From Diphasiastrum complanatum (taxonomy: Eukaryota; Streptophyta; Lycopodiopsida; Lycopodiales; Lycopodiaceae), in NCBI GenBank assembly GCA_029204225.1, contig CM055097.1, positions 14,324,221 to 14,388,220 on the forward strand: 64,000 nt of DNA. The letters run 5' to 3'. A program made the translations under genes and the position numbers. Positions 1-11,815 of this stretch are shown piece by piece. Positions within the stretch are counted from its first letter, which is position 1, and every line of letters starts with the position of its first letter. The notes below the pieces were generated by a model. The model did no database searches. It was given only the letters and a program-made list of their open reading frames with translations, and was not told where the DNA came from.

Positions 1-550
1 CCATCAATTGAGCCAAAATCAAATATCCTTGCTAAGTCCATCGATTAAGATATATGGGTGTCCATTGGTTGTTACAATTTTTTGTAATCAATTGACCCAT
101 GAGTACTATGGGTAGAATGCTCTACAAAACTGATATAGGAAATTTTTTCTTTCACCGATTTCTTCGCCCATCCCTTGAGCCTTGGGAGTCTTTGAGTTGT
201 TTGGAACAAATAAGGAATAGACAATCTACAATCTCAAATAGTAAGAAAAATGTTGATATTGACAGGAAGTTGAAAATGTTTACAAAAAGGAAATGAGAGA
301 TTTTGCTAGAGCTTTCTAGCCATTAGGAAGCAGTTGCACACATTAACGGGCATAAATTAAGTATGAAGCTGGATTATGTCTGCTAAAGCCAAAAGAGGAG
401 CTTTTGAAATAGGTCATCATGAAAGTTAGAGCTACCTCATTTATATAAATTCCTGATTCTTGTTTGAAAAAGGCTTCTAAATCATAATGTATTCTAGGAC
501 CACGCCCTTAGCATTCCGGAACACTAACATTCCTGGGCCTGGAACATTAT
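1..550. other. No gene recognised
   Basis: AT-rich sequence. The only open frame is short (positions 99-296) and resembles nothing I know. It may be the decayed downstream part of the minus-strand gypsy element that begins near 2.3 kb, but I see no pol motif to support that. Confidence 0.5.
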
Positions 551-599
551 CAAAACTCTTGTTTTTTGCAGCAGGTCGCACAACCTGCTACAAATTTTA

Positions 600-642
600 T
601 TGCAAGCAGGGGTACTTGGCCGTTGAGTACCTCTGCTTGCAA
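600..642. repeat. Inverted repeat (hairpin)
   Basis: Two 17-base arms (600-616 and 626-642) pair with a single mismatch around a 9-base loop. The surrounding 540-690 also repeats the words TTTTTTTGCAGCA and TTGCAA on both sides, so the hairpin may be the centre of a longer, decayed foldback. A MITE or small-RNA precursor is possible, but nothing beyond the fold supports either. Confidence 0.55.
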
Positions 643-1057
643 ATTGTTTCTGCACCACACCTTGTTGCAAATTTTTTTGCAGCAATGTGCCAATTTTTTT
701 TTATAGTAGGCGCACACTCCTAGAATTTTTTTTTTCCAAGCAAGACCTTGTACTAAACAAAAACAAACATAACCCTGCCCTAAAATGTATTTGAAGGGCA
801 TTTGAAAAGGAGTTGAAAAGCAGTTCCAATGAGAGAACACGTGCTTTTAGAAACTTTTAGAAACTAGAAGTTTCTAGAGAGACTATAAAATCTTAGATGG
901 CAAGAGAGAGAAAAAGAGGAGAGAGTGTGCAAATTTTTCATTTTAAAAGGGTTTTAAGTTTTGGGCAAAACATAGCAATAATATGAATTGAGAGAGTTAG
1001 AAAGAAAGAAAGAAATAATTTATTAATTTTATATGCACAAAAGACAAAGTACAGTAC

Positions 1058-1303
<246 letters not shown>

Positions 1304-1305
1304 AA

Positions 1306-2186
1306 TTACTCAACTCGGCTGCCGTCACCATCCAAACTCTCCTTCACTATCGTTTTGCTATCTTCTTTTCGTTTGGACTTTCGTTTCTTCCTTCGATCTG
1401 CATTGTCAGTTTCTGTGTCTGATGAGTCACTGGAATCAAACTCAGAACTGGAAGAACTTGAACTAGATTCAGATTCAGATTTGTCTTTACTGCCGCTGGA
1501 GTCATGCTTAGACTTTCGAGTACGTTTGGTAGAACATCTTTTACGTGCTAACTTGGAAGTCTCATAATTTTCAGCACTTGCTATGACTGCTGATAGAGAA
1601 GTCATATCTCCTTGTCTACAGTATCGATCAATTTTTGGTGGTAAACCTGTCAAAAACCACTCAATCTGCATCGCGACAAGGTACACTCCCGTTAATTTTT
1701 CAATTAGATTCTTCACTTTTCGTGTGTACCTTCGAAGAGATTTTTTACTCTTCTTCTGCACATTATTGAGTCGTCCAAGAATTCCGGATGAATAACCAAT
1801 TTCTCTGAACTGGTTCAGAAACGCATCTTTCAGGTAGCTATACACATCTTGGTTCGACTTGGCTGTACCATATGCGCGCTTGCTTTCTCAGAAGACCAGG
1901 AAAGATCCGTAGCTTGTCAGCATCAGCACCTTCACGGAACATAACTGTCAGCATCATATGAAGAAGTTCTTTTAAAATAATCATATTTGATCTTCGGGAT
2001 TGAAGTGAAACCGGGAGCAAGGCCTTCCATTATTGGTTCTGGTCCAGGTTCTGGCTCTGGATCAGGATCAGGAACTGGATTTACGACTTCAGAACCTGGT
2101 TCAGCTGCAGCAGAAGCTTCAGAACGAGGGTTTTCAGGTAAATTTTCAGGATTAAAATTTAAGAAAGGTGAATCTCCTATGTGCAA
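1306..2186 (-). pseudogene. Ty3/gypsy Gag relic
   Basis: Three overlapping minus-strand frame pieces (2186-1932, 2020-1838, 1845-1306) together read as a retrotransposon Gag. The N-terminal piece is a Pro/Asp/Glu-rich linker with repeated P-D-P-E-P. The middle piece carries a capsid-like stretch (EGADADKLRIFPGLL...ARIWY) typical of the gypsy retrotrans_gag family. The last piece has a basic region, then a Ser/Asp/Glu-rich tail and Lys/Arg clusters. Frame changes near 2000 and 1840 break it. A gypsy-type primer-binding site lies about 130 bp upstream of the first piece, which fits the 5' end of an element read on the minus strand. No zinc knuckle is visible before the microsatellite at 1303. 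Confidence 0.75.
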
Positions 2187-2314
2187 AGATTCCTAAAGTC
2201 TTTTGAAAAATTCGTCTCGAGTTTCCGATATCTTTCTAGTTGAGTAGCTCTATCTGACATACACTAGGGATGGAGATGGAGTTGTCAATTTGTATCAACT
2301 TTATTTGGCTATCC

Positions 2315-2329
2315 CCGACAACGGCGCCA
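2315..2329 (-). other. Gypsy primer-binding site
   Basis: Read on the minus strand this is TGGCGCCGTTGTCGG, the primer-site core seen in plant Tat/Ogre-type gypsy elements. It sits a few bases inside the proposed LTR end at 2334 and upstream of the Gag relic, as expected for a 5' end. Confidence 0.75.
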
Positions 2330-2540
2330 AAAATGGGCATATGTTATAATATACCAACAAAGAACTGTTAGATATGTGTAGTATTTATGTCGTTCCCCAA
2401 GGAGATAGCTCTTAAAAGTTGTTTAATTGGTACAGTCATGACTTATTTCGAATGAAATGGAGTCGAGAGTTAATATGGTTGTCAACAGACATTTTATAAG
2501 TAACCAATATTACTTTTGTGGTGGTTGTGTAGATAATGAA

Positions 2541-3241
2541 TGTGAAGAATTGCCAAAAATTGGCAAATCTAGCTTGATCAAAGACCATGTAGAACATTGT
2601 AAATATTGTGTATAATTGGGTTCCACACATGTAAGGCCAAGATGCCACGTGGCAACCCACTCCTAATGTAGGTTAGGTCAAGTCAAAAGAGTTGGTCATG
2701 TCTATTTGGTGGTCATCCCTACTTTATAGGACCTACACCTAAGTTTAAGGTGAAAATTTGACCAACTAGCTACCTACCAAGCATAACTCTAGGATCTAGG
2801 CTAGGGTTTCATTATAGGTCAAGGAGAGTGAGTTAACTTCCTTATTACATGTTGGAAATCCACCTAACTTCAAGAAGGAAGTCGAAATTGCTATGTATTC
2901 CCTCTCTCCATAGTGAGAAGATAGAAAATTTTTGGAGCTCATTGGCAATCTCAAGCTAGTTCACTATGTACATTGAGTTTTTGTGATCCAAATGAAACCA
3001 AATCAATTTCTACTTGTTTCTCAGGTTGAAGGCCGTACTACAGCCTGTAGTACACACGTGTGGGCTCGGATTTCAATGTTTATCAATGCTTTTGATTGTT
3101 AATGCTTGTTGTTTGTCAAATTGCCAATCTAGATCAACTTTTTTGTGTCTAGTTTTTTGATAGATTGTGAAGCAAGCATCCAATCACTCTTATGGATCTT
3201 TTGTAGATCCATTCATGGTCCTAAAGTACAGTACTTTCACA
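2541..3241 (+). repeat. Solo copia LTR with target-site duplication
   Basis: A 701-bp LTR begins TGTGAAGAATTG and ends TTTCACA. It is flanked on both sides by the same five bases, ATGAA (2536-2540 and 3242-3246). No PBS or internal region follows, so it is a solo LTR left by recombination between the two LTRs of a full element. Related LTRs occur at 7534-8312, 16773-17421 and 37772-38397; they share the opening word (GAAATTGCCAAAAATTGGCA-like) and several internal blocks. It lies inside the gypsy LTR and is therefore the younger insertion. Confidence 0.88.
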
Positions 3242-3881
3242 ATGAATTCTAAACAACAATCTTCCTCTATCAAACCGAATAAAAAGCATTCTATAAGTGA
3301 AATGTTATCAGAGTAGCTCAAATGAATTACACTCTGGCTGATTAAGTTGTCAGCAAAGGCTTATGTTACGTTCGATGCAGACATGTACGAACAGACAAAA
3401 GTTAATTTTATTCTTGAACTAATGTGTTCTAGACAGAAGTCCTCAACAACTAAAGTCCAGTCACGGTTAAAGAACTCAAACAGTTCGTGATTATGTTAGA
3501 AACAAATATCTTCGTTACCAACACGAATACAAATGAATAACTCAATTCCTCATGGACTAGCATTTCACATGTATACATACTTCTCTATCAGTGACTGTGA
3601 AAAATTGTATCAAAGGGATACGTTACTCGGGTGCCGAATACAAAGTATTCGCGCAAACATGTAAGTTAGTTTAGAGGCAGTTCTTTTAGAGCAACTTTAC
3701 GGAAATACAACAAATGTCTGTAATAATTATTTATTGTAACTGTCTGACTAGAGAGTGATTTAAGTAATGCATAAGAAATTGCTAGTAGACTCGAAATCAC
3801 TCACACTCAGCAGTGCGGAGAACATAAATAAAAAAAGATAACCTTTGTCTCTCTATTCACTTCTTCAATCTCACAAAGATA

Positions 3882-3994
<113 letters not shown>

Positions 3995-4343
3995 GTGAGA
4001 ATGAAGCGTGTCTTCCTTTTATTTCCTACGGAGTGAGCAAACACACCTCTAGAGATTCTAGGTGCGACGCTGCATTACTAACTCTAGTTAGTACATGAAT
4101 TATAAATACATATAAATTACATCATTGAAGGTAACTTTCACTAAGATTTAAGTTTAAAGCGACAATACAAATCTAGTCGCTTCATGTTCCAGGCATCGTT
4201 TCATTTCAGGAGGTCTTGTTCTTTAGTAGAAGACAGGTCCTTAGCAATTATATCTCAAAAAATGATAAAGGCCTCTTCAATATATATATTTGTCCCACGC
4301 ATATCTTCATTTCCAAGTATAAGTTGCCATATTTGAATAAATA

Positions 4344-5216
4344 TTAACTATTTAGTAAATACATGGCATCACAATTAGGAAAATCGAGTACTACACACTC
4401 TATGGTGAAAATCAAACCGACAATTTTAATCGGTAAATTGCTTATGTGACCGGCAGGTGTCGTCATATTCGTTGAGTCAACCATGCGTAACTTGTAGTTA
4501 GGCTTTCCAATGTGGATATTCCCCATGCCTTGGCTAAGGAAAGGAAGATAATATTCACGCCAGACCCACGATCAAGAATGGCTTGCACGGATGAGTACGA
4601 TTTGTAGTGCACTGGTAAAGTGATGCTGTTACCTTTAGCAACAACTATCTGAAGTAAGCTCATATCAACATTATGAACCACTTCAGCATTTTTCGGACGT
4701 CTCAACTCATCGGGTACATCAGGCTGCTGAGAGCTTTGCAATATGGCATCCAGCAGGGGTTTGGAAAAATTTACGGACGTGTAGAAGGGCATAGTGATTT
4801 GAGCATGTAAGAGATCAGAAAGAACCTCTATTCCTCGTGGTGGTTGCCCTACGTAGGTAACTGGGTAGATGGCGAAGTAAAAATCCTAGCTTCAGCTCTA
4901 TCAAACTCATCTCGAAATTCCTGGTATTGCCTTTGGGCTTCTACAGGGTCAGGGTAAAATTGTAGAATCATGGAAGTATTATTAGGAGGGGGTGGTTGTG
5001 CTAGGTCCTTAGACTGATCTAAGGCCTTATGTTGCGCTCATGTGATAGCTCTTCAGATACCCTACATCTTGGAACTATTTTTTTTGGTTTGGTTAGAGCA
5101 ATCTTTATAGCAATGTCGTCTGATACAATCAGCACATTTGGCTACAAAGTCATATCGAAGTCGACACTCACTTTGAAAGTGAGTGGTTTCTCTGCATACA
5201 AAACATTGCTTCTGAA
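4344..5216 (-). pseudogene. Ty3/gypsy nucleocapsid-protease relic
   Basis: Read on the minus strand, positions 5205-5164 encode a retroviral zinc knuckle of the form C-X2-C-X4-H-X4-C, followed by further Cys residues. A protease-like stretch follows at about 4792-4463, with AILDRGSGVNII replacing the usual L-I-D-S-G-S-G catalytic segment. Asp is present but the next residue is Arg, so the site may be dead. The protease C-terminal half continues in another frame to 4344, where homology stops. This is a second gypsy copy, separate from the Gag relic at 1.3-2.2 kb because the domain order is wrong for one element. At 5217 it is cut off by a plus-strand copia relic. Confidence 0.65.
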
Positions 5217-6732
5217 GTGCTGAAGGAAAAATGGCATAACCATTTTGCTATCTATGAGGCTAAGAACACCTCTAAGCTCCTCACTCATAGAAATCAAATC
5301 TTTCAAAGTAGCCAAAAGAGTGATGAGAGTGCATCTAGTTATGTTTTGAGAGTAAAAGATATCCATAGAGAGCTTGCTTGCATTGGTGATTCCCTCAATC
5401 AAAATGAGCTAGTCCAAGTCATTCTCAATGGCTTGAGAAGTGAATTTGATAACCTTGTCCAATCCTATGCCATTACGAAGGAGCTACCAAGTTTGGAGGC
5501 TCTCCAAAGTGTGCTAATTTTTGAAGAATCAAGACAAGAGTACAAGCTCTTGAGGATGGACAAGCTTTCTCTCACTCATAATGATGGCAAAGCCCTCTTT
5601 GCCAAGGACAAGCACAAATGGAGGAGCAAGAACCAATCCTCAAGCAAGGACAAAGCCAAATCCAAAGACAAATATGAGGAGGAAGATGATTCCTCCAATG
5701 CTTCATCATCCAAGCTCAAGAAGAAGAAGATCAAGTGCTTTTATTGTGGCAAGAAAGGCCATTATGCCACCAATTGCTTCAAGAAGAAGAATCAACTCAA
5801 GCAAGCCAACATCACCAATGAGAAGGAAGACACTATCGCAAGTGATGGAGAGGGATCTCTTATGTTCTCTAGCTTCTCATCCACTCCTTTCAAGAAGGAC
5901 GGCTTATGGTATATTGATAGTGGAGCCTCTTCACATATGTGTAGCTCCAAGGATTCTTTTTCTTCTATTGCACCTTATGATGGAGTCAAGAAATCAATAT
6001 ACACTGCAAATGATTTTGAATGTCCTATTGAAGGCATAGGAAACTCTTAAAGCTTGCATTCTCTAAAGTTCTTTCTCTTTCTAAAGTTCTTTATGTGCCT
6101 AAGCTTACTAAGAATCTCATTAGTGTTGGCCAATTGCTTGATAATGGCCTTGATGTAAAATTCAATGTTGATACTTGCACTATCAAGAAGAATGATGAGA
6201 TATTTGCATTAGGATCTAGATTTGGAGGCATCTATAAACTAGATCCAAATGAATATGTGAATGCTTGTTATGTTGCTCTTGTGAACAAGCTCTCTATGGT
6301 GGAATTATGGCATAGGAGGTTGGGACATCCCAACTACAAATCCATGCTCTCTATGATCAAAGAGGCCAAAGCTATTGGCTTGCCAAAGTCATTCTCCAAG
6401 AAGATCAAGCCTTGTGAGGCTTGTGCTATTGCTAAATCTCACATAAAGCCATTTTTAAGATCTTCTATCAAAAGCAAGCATCCTTTGGAGTTAATCCACT
6501 CAGATGTGCATTTCTCATCAACTATAAGCAAGGGAGGAGCCACTTGTTTTGTTACTTTCAATGATGATTTCACAAGATTCACTTGGATATATCTTCTTGC
6601 TTCTAAATCTATGGTGTTTGATCATATCCTTATTTTCAAAGCTTATGTAGAGAAGCAATTCTCATTCAAGATTAAAGCTCTTAGATGTGATGGAGGTGGT
6701 GAATATATCTCCAATAAATTTCATGATTTTTG
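5217..6732 (+). pseudogene. Ty1/copia gag-protease-integrase relic (inverted segment)
   Basis: The reading frame starts in mid-Gag (no normal N-terminus). It carries a zinc knuckle CFYCGKKGHYATNC (first Cys at 5736), a protease active site WYIDSGASSH (Asp codon at 5916) and then a TAA at 6048-6050. A second frame from about 6080 has the GAG-pre-integrase region, the H-X4-H...C-X2-C zinc site (WHRRLGHP, CEAC) and the integrase core through the second Asp region (CDGGGEYIS). Homology stops abruptly near 6732, where the opposite strand becomes Gag-coding. A tandem word CTAAAGTTCTTT (6063 and 6081) lies next to the frame break. No RT or RNase H is present, and the copy cannot make a functional polyprotein. 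Confidence 0.85.
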
Positions 6733-6960
6733 GATGCGTTCTTCTCATAGATGGATTTCAATGTGTCCCAAGTCTCCTTGGATGAGGTGCATGATGAGCC
6801 AATCTCCCACAACACTTCATTGGAAACATTCTTCTTTATGATATGAAGGGCCATCCTAGCCCTCTTTTTGTACTTTTGGACCTCTTGGAGCACTTGAGGC
6901 TCCTCCTCAAGTCCTAACACAATCAAACTAGATCAAACTCTCATCCCAAGATGGATCAAG
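6733..6960 (-). pseudogene. Ty1/copia Gag N-terminal fragment
   Basis: On the minus strand the frame at 6926-6733 reads as the N-terminal part of the same kind of copia Gag (LEEEPQVLQEVQKYKKRARM, then a SIYEKNASK end). Its 3' limit matches the point in Gag where the plus-strand relic begins (SIYEAKNTSK near 5250), so the two pieces look like one gene with its downstream part flipped. The first codons upstream of 6926 are degraded. Confidence 0.75.
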
Positions 6961-7521
6961 GGCAAAGTTTGGGTCAACTTGACTCGAGCACACAAAAGCA
7001 CTCAAAAACATCCACAAATGACTCAAATACAATTGGATTGCATGAAACTATGTGGCTATGACCTCAAAAAATTGTCTAGATCTCAAATAGATAAGATTGG
7101 CAAGCTTTCCCTTGAGTTTTTGGATCAAACATGCAAGACGTGAGCCTAAATTGATGTGTCCACATAGGTTAGGTGCCCTACCTACCTCACTTTGGAAACC
7201 TATGACTTCCTCAAGACCTTTTTTAATTGACTTGAAATCAACTGCACAAGAAAGTACATCACTAGCTTTCCAACAGGCTATTAAGCACTCGATTTGGACC
7301 TACCTCGGAGAAACACCAACCATTCAAACTTTGGTGATCTCACACGTGATTGAGCAATACAGTCGTATAGTACCCAACATGGATCAATCCAATGTGATTT
7401 TGATCTATTTATACCCTAAAATCTCCTTGATAGCCATAGAGATGAAACTACACTAAAAAAATCTTGATTTCAAGGCAAATTTTCACATCAAACTTGACAT
7501 ATGCATGGATATCTTAGGCTA
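6961..7521 (-). other. Copia untranslated leader
   Basis: Sequence between the primer site and the Gag start of the minus-strand copia end. No open frame of interest. It corresponds in position to the leaders at 25,537-26,695, 17,434-18,000 and 36,974-37,757. Confidence 0.55.
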
Positions 7522-7533
7522 GCTCTGATATCA
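7522..7533 (-). other. Primer-binding site (initiator Met tRNA)
   Basis: The minus strand reads TGATATCAGAGC, one base from the TGGTATCAGAGC site that pairs with the 3' end of plant initiator-Met tRNA. It lies directly inside the LTR end. Confidence 0.8.
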
Positions 7534-8312
7534 TGTTGAATTTCACACGTGTGCGAGTGCCCAAAAGTGTGTTAATGATCTCCTAAGCCTTTGTGACACA
7601 TAGATCACAAAACCAAGATCTATTCCATAAATCTAAGGCAAGAGCACATTCTACCATGCATAGATCATCAAAACAAGTACATTCACATGTGTGGATACTT
7701 GTACAAGTGAAAACTAAGTGTGGAAATGCCCTCCTCTTGGGTAGAGAGAGAATCCAAGTGAGAAAACTCGACGAGAGAGAAACTCAAGATTGATCAAAAT
7801 AGTGTAGAAATCTCATAACTCCAAAAACTTCCATACAATGAGTGTAAGGCACATATAAGTAGTAATCTACCATGAAGGGGAGTGAAACATGATTGGACCC
7901 CTTATTTTCCTCCTCTAAATCCTATTGGTTGAGTGACATATGAGCCCTCAAACTTGATTGGGCCAAATTGATGAATATCTCTCTTTTGATTGGACCCTAA
8001 CTCTCATGCCAACACATAGAATCATGTCACACACAAAATCTCTACTTGACAAATGCCGTAAGCCTAACTTGACTTGAGCTACATCACAACCGACTTTAGG
8101 CCTAATCACAACTTGCCATGTGGACTTGCCTATTGTGCCTCTAATGGCAAAAATGGCCAAATCACCTACTTACACTTGGATAGGTGTCTCTAAACTTTAT
8201 GTAACCCTAACTCAACATGACTAAGCTATTTTTGACTTTTTTCCACACATGGAGATTTACTCATAAACAAGAACTGCAAAATAACAAAGCTAGATTTTGC
8301 CAATTTTTCACA
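7534..8312 (-). repeat. Copia 5' LTR
   Basis: A 779-bp LTR read on the minus strand from 8312 (TGTGAAAAATTGGC...) to 7534 (...TTCAACA), next to the primer site. It belongs to the same family as the solo LTR at 2541 and the LTRs at 16773 and 37772. It has short GA-rich runs at 7742-7790 in the region expected for transcription start. No partner 3' LTR is seen. Confidence 0.75.
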
Positions 8313-8449
8313 CCCATTGTCTAACTAGTATGGTTAACTTGGACATAAATACTTAAGCATGTTAAGTGATTACTTTAATGAGGTTTGTTTGTGCACATGC
8401 TAGCAAATATGAACCGTGAAGAACTCAAATGAATCTTGAAATTTCATTG

Positions 8450-8935
8450 TTAAAAATGGAGAGGAAAAAACTCACCATGAAAATTCACGAATGAGTCTCC
8501 ATCTCCATCTCCATCTTGCCATAAGATATCATCCACCCTTGATGACTTGACCATGAATGAGTGATATAATGAGCCTCCTTTAGCTTGATTTCCATCAGAA
8601 AAACCAGCCAAGAATGCTACTACAACTTCAACATCAAAATTATGCAAAACAATGTAGCTAGTTTCACCATATCTTGACAATTTGCAAACATTCACATGAA
8701 ATTGCTCAAACATGACATAGAACAAGTAAAGTAACTTGGAACAGCACTTCCTTGCTGCTCCTTTGACCTTACTTGACTCTTCAATTACCTGCAAAAATAG
8801 ATCCAAAGTATCTTTGCCACTTGACTTCCCTTTGATGCTCTTGACTACCTCCAAATTGCCACCTTCCTTTTGTGTTGTTGTAGCCCTTTGAGATCAACCT
8901 CTTGATCTTCCACTTGAACATCAAAGCCATTATTG
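8450..8935 (-). pseudogene. Unidentified coding-like module shared with 57.3 kb
   Basis: A minus-strand frame of about 134 codons (8854-8450), plus a frame-shifted upstream part to about 8935, contains VEDQEVDLKGLQQHKRK and NLEVVKSIKGKSSGKD. Nearly the same words occur in a copia relic at 57.3-57.5 kb. The rest of the 8.4-kb frame (a Cys-rich stretch, then a Gly/Asp-rich end) matches no copia domain I recognise. It may be a captured or accessory segment carried by this retrotransposon group. The function is unknown, and the frame may not be coding now. Confidence 0.4.
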
Positions 8936-8947
8936 CAGGGAACATTG

Positions 8948-9670
8948 TTATGATATGAATGTGGGACGATCAAATAATGATCCCACACGAGATCTAGAAA
9001 ATTAAATTTCAAAAGGGTTCTATCGATTTTTTTGAAACATTTGCAACTTGCATGTGGAGGTACAAATGATCAAAAAGTTGTTATACTTTCATGGAATTCT
9101 AAACCATTGTCTTTAACTAGATCAGTTGGAGGAGGTGCTCTCAAAGGCAAGATAAAGGTCAAATTTTTGGAAGGCCAAATATTTATTGTGACAAATCATG
9201 GACATATTCAAATCAAATGACACCTTGCAGGTGATTTGAAAATATTGTAATGTATGTATAAAATTTCACACGATGCGACTGCAAAACATTCATGTCTTTA
9301 CTGCATGAAAGATGGTTATGATATGAATGTGTGACAATCAAATAATACTCCCACACAAGGTCTAGAAGATTCAAATTTCAAAAGCATTCTATTGATTTCT
9401 TTGAAAACTATCCACATTTGGAAGTATGAAAGTTGTTCAATTTTTAAATTTTATTTTCTTGGAATACTAAACTAGAGTCTTTAACCAAATCAGATGCTTT
9501 CAAAGGCATGACTGCATAAAGGTAAAGATTTTGAAAGGCCATAAATCTACTGTGGAAGTCTCAAATAAAACATTGATTTGAGAACAAGATGCATAACATT
9601 TCACATGATGTAACTGCAAAACACCCATGTCTTTATTGCATGAAATATTGTTACGACATGAATAGAGATT
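8948..9670. repeat. Imperfect tandem repeat, period about 335-367 bp
   Basis: The word TTATGATATGAATGTG starts at 8948 and 9315, and a diverged third start is at 9650. Other shared blocks are GGAATNCTAAACNA, AAAGGCA and ACTGCAAAACA-CATGTCTTTA-TGCATGAAA. Two full copies and a start of a third are seen. A short plus-strand frame at 9032-9220 lies inside copy one and is not conserved in copy two. Confidence 0.8.
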
Positions 9671-10089
9671 GTTAAAATACATTTTGAATATATTTAGTAC
9701 TTGGTCCCAGATCAGATTATATATGGTTACGAAATACAAGTAGGTTGCGTGTTTAGATGTATTTCTACCTTGGAAGGTATTTTTACTGAAACTTCAAAAA
9801 TTCATCTTCCCTAGGTAGTGTTTCAACATGATTCTTGTTTCTTTTGACCATCAATAGTAAGGCTACTTTCTAGATATTCATTTATATTTTATTTAATTTC
9901 ACTTTGAGTTGATGAGCAGTGGCCCACGTCTCTCCTTTCAAACTTGTTTAGCAATGCAAAGTTATTGAGTTGTAAAAATATTTAACCTCACATTATTAAC
10001 TTGATAGTCACATTACCTTGATGTCTTTGCCTATTATGGAAGCCAATCATGACCCCACATATTATTTTGGCATCTCATGTAATGAGCAA
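9671..10089. other. No feature recognised
   Basis: AT-rich unique-looking sequence between the tandem repeat and the GC-rich island. Confidence 0.5.
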
Positions 10090-10830
10090 GTGAGAGGGGC
10101 CCCGAGATGAATGGCGCACAAGCATTTAAGCTTGTGCGCACGACCCCCACCATAGCCTTGTACCGCCCCCATACCAATACCGCCGGGGCCCAGCTACCGG
10201 AATCAACCCGGGATGGCTCGGAAAAATGGTTTTCAACCCTGGCGTCCCCAGTGGACCGCCCCCACACCAATACCGCCGGGGCCTAGCTACTGACATCAGC
10301 CTGGGATGGCTCGGGAAAATGGTTTTCAACCTTGGCGTCCATGGTGGACCTCATGTCCTAGGTATCGGTGGGCCGTGTGTAAGGGTGTGTAGGTGGCCAC
10401 GTGTCCCAGGAGCCGACGCCCACCAATCTCCTTGGGCCACCTGTCACAGGCGTGCACCAACACCCACCAGGACACACACCAACATCGTCCACATATCCCA
10501 AGCACCGACGCCTACTTTTTTCCGTAGGCCGCACGTCCCGAGCACCCTCCACTAGGTCCCGAGCACCCCCTATTTTGGGCACTAGCACCCAATATCCCCC
10601 AGGCACAGGTGACCACCCAATCCCGGATACACACACATGTAAGTGAATGGGAAGGGAAGTTTACTTTTATCTCACACTAGAAACTTTGCCTGTTTGCATA
10701 TGGCAATGCGAGCCACATGGCGCAAGGAATAGGGACCTGGTGCCCGGGAACTAGTAGCCGGTTCTCGGGCACCGGCCTCGAGAACAAGCAAGGTGTACAA
10801 TCGGGTGCGTGGCAAGGATGCCCAGGCATT
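10090..10830. repeat. GC-rich repeat island with terminal hairpins
   Basis: An abrupt GC-rich block lies within AT-rich surroundings. It opens with a perfect hairpin (arms GCGCACAAGC / GCTTGTGCGC at 10114-10123 and 10130-10139, loop ATTTAA). It then carries a 93-bp unit twice (10163-10255 and 10256-10348), then decayed repeats of words such as ACGCCCACCA and CCCGAGCACC to about 10600. A second hairpin lies at 10739-10773 (13-base arms, one mismatch). AGGCATTTAAGCCT at about 10824-10837 echoes the ATTTAA-centred palindrome at the left end. The open frames over it are long because the block is GC-rich and repetitive; I do not call a gene. Confidence 0.7.
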
Positions 10831-11815
10831 TAAGCCTCTGAGTGATATATCTAGAAGCATGAGATGAAGAGATTCACCAATTTTGAGAGAACATAAGAAA
10901 GAGAAATCCAGGTGCACATTATGCCTCTAAAGGTGCCCATAGAATAGAAAATAACCAAAGCACTTGGCAATATTGATATTACATGCACTTTACAACAAAT
11001 TCAATGACCATTCATTATGGTTGGCATAGCAACCTTCACACACCATTATAAAAATGTTCTACCAAGTAGAAAAGCCACTCACTGAAAATACCATCCCACA
11101 ATGTAGCAAATATCATGGGTCCCATGTAGCAAATATCACGTCAATCAACATCCTAAAAATTTCAAAATAAAATTTTCATTTGAGTATCCGTATGTATATA
11201 CACGTCATTTAAAGGTTAATATAAACAGAGCATTCAATTAGAAGGGTGAGTGTGAACATAAAATATTTCAAGTCATATTTGAAGACCTTCACTAAAGCCA
11301 AAACGCGCATGGGCCTGGTACAGCTACAAGCACACCCTATTAACACCTATGATTTTTTATATTCTCTTAAACGACAAAATCAATATTTATGTTCTATCTC
11401 AGAGAACATTCTTCTGTCAGATCGTCATAAATAAGATCAGCAATCAGCCCATGAGATTTTATGAAGAATAGAATATTTGAGTTCAAATCCTGCAGCAGAT
11501 ACCAACTTACAAGGAAATCAGTGCATAAGTTATATAACTTATTGCCTCCAGTCAGGACTCAGTAGTCAAATAAAGGCTGCTACTCTAGACATTTACCTTT
11601 ATACCAAACCAGTATAGTCCAAATAGGAGAAAATAAGCATACGTTTTAAAACCCAGTTCTATCCAGGCTTGAAATCTGCATATTTGTCCTCGGGGTAAGG
11701 TACAAAGTAGTACAGATAAAAGTGGGGTGACTAATCACGATTCCAGGAATATGGAAAAGTAAATACTGTAAATAAACATCATATACACAGCTTCAAGTTG
11801 CATAATGATACATTG
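10831..11815. other. No gene recognised
   Basis: Low-complexity AT-rich sequence. The 11246-11434 frame is short and resembles nothing I know. Confidence 0.45.

Noticed and set aside
9032-9220. 62-codon plus-strand frame
   Set aside because: Not kept in the second copy of the tandem repeat that contains it.
8948-9670. Possible CRISPR-like array from repeated words
   Set aside because: Only two to three copies of a 335-367-bp unit; ordinary eukaryotic tandem duplication.
10034-10646. Overlapping frames in the GC-rich island
   Set aside because: Produced by GC-rich repeats; the 93-bp duplication shifts frame between copies and no domain is seen.
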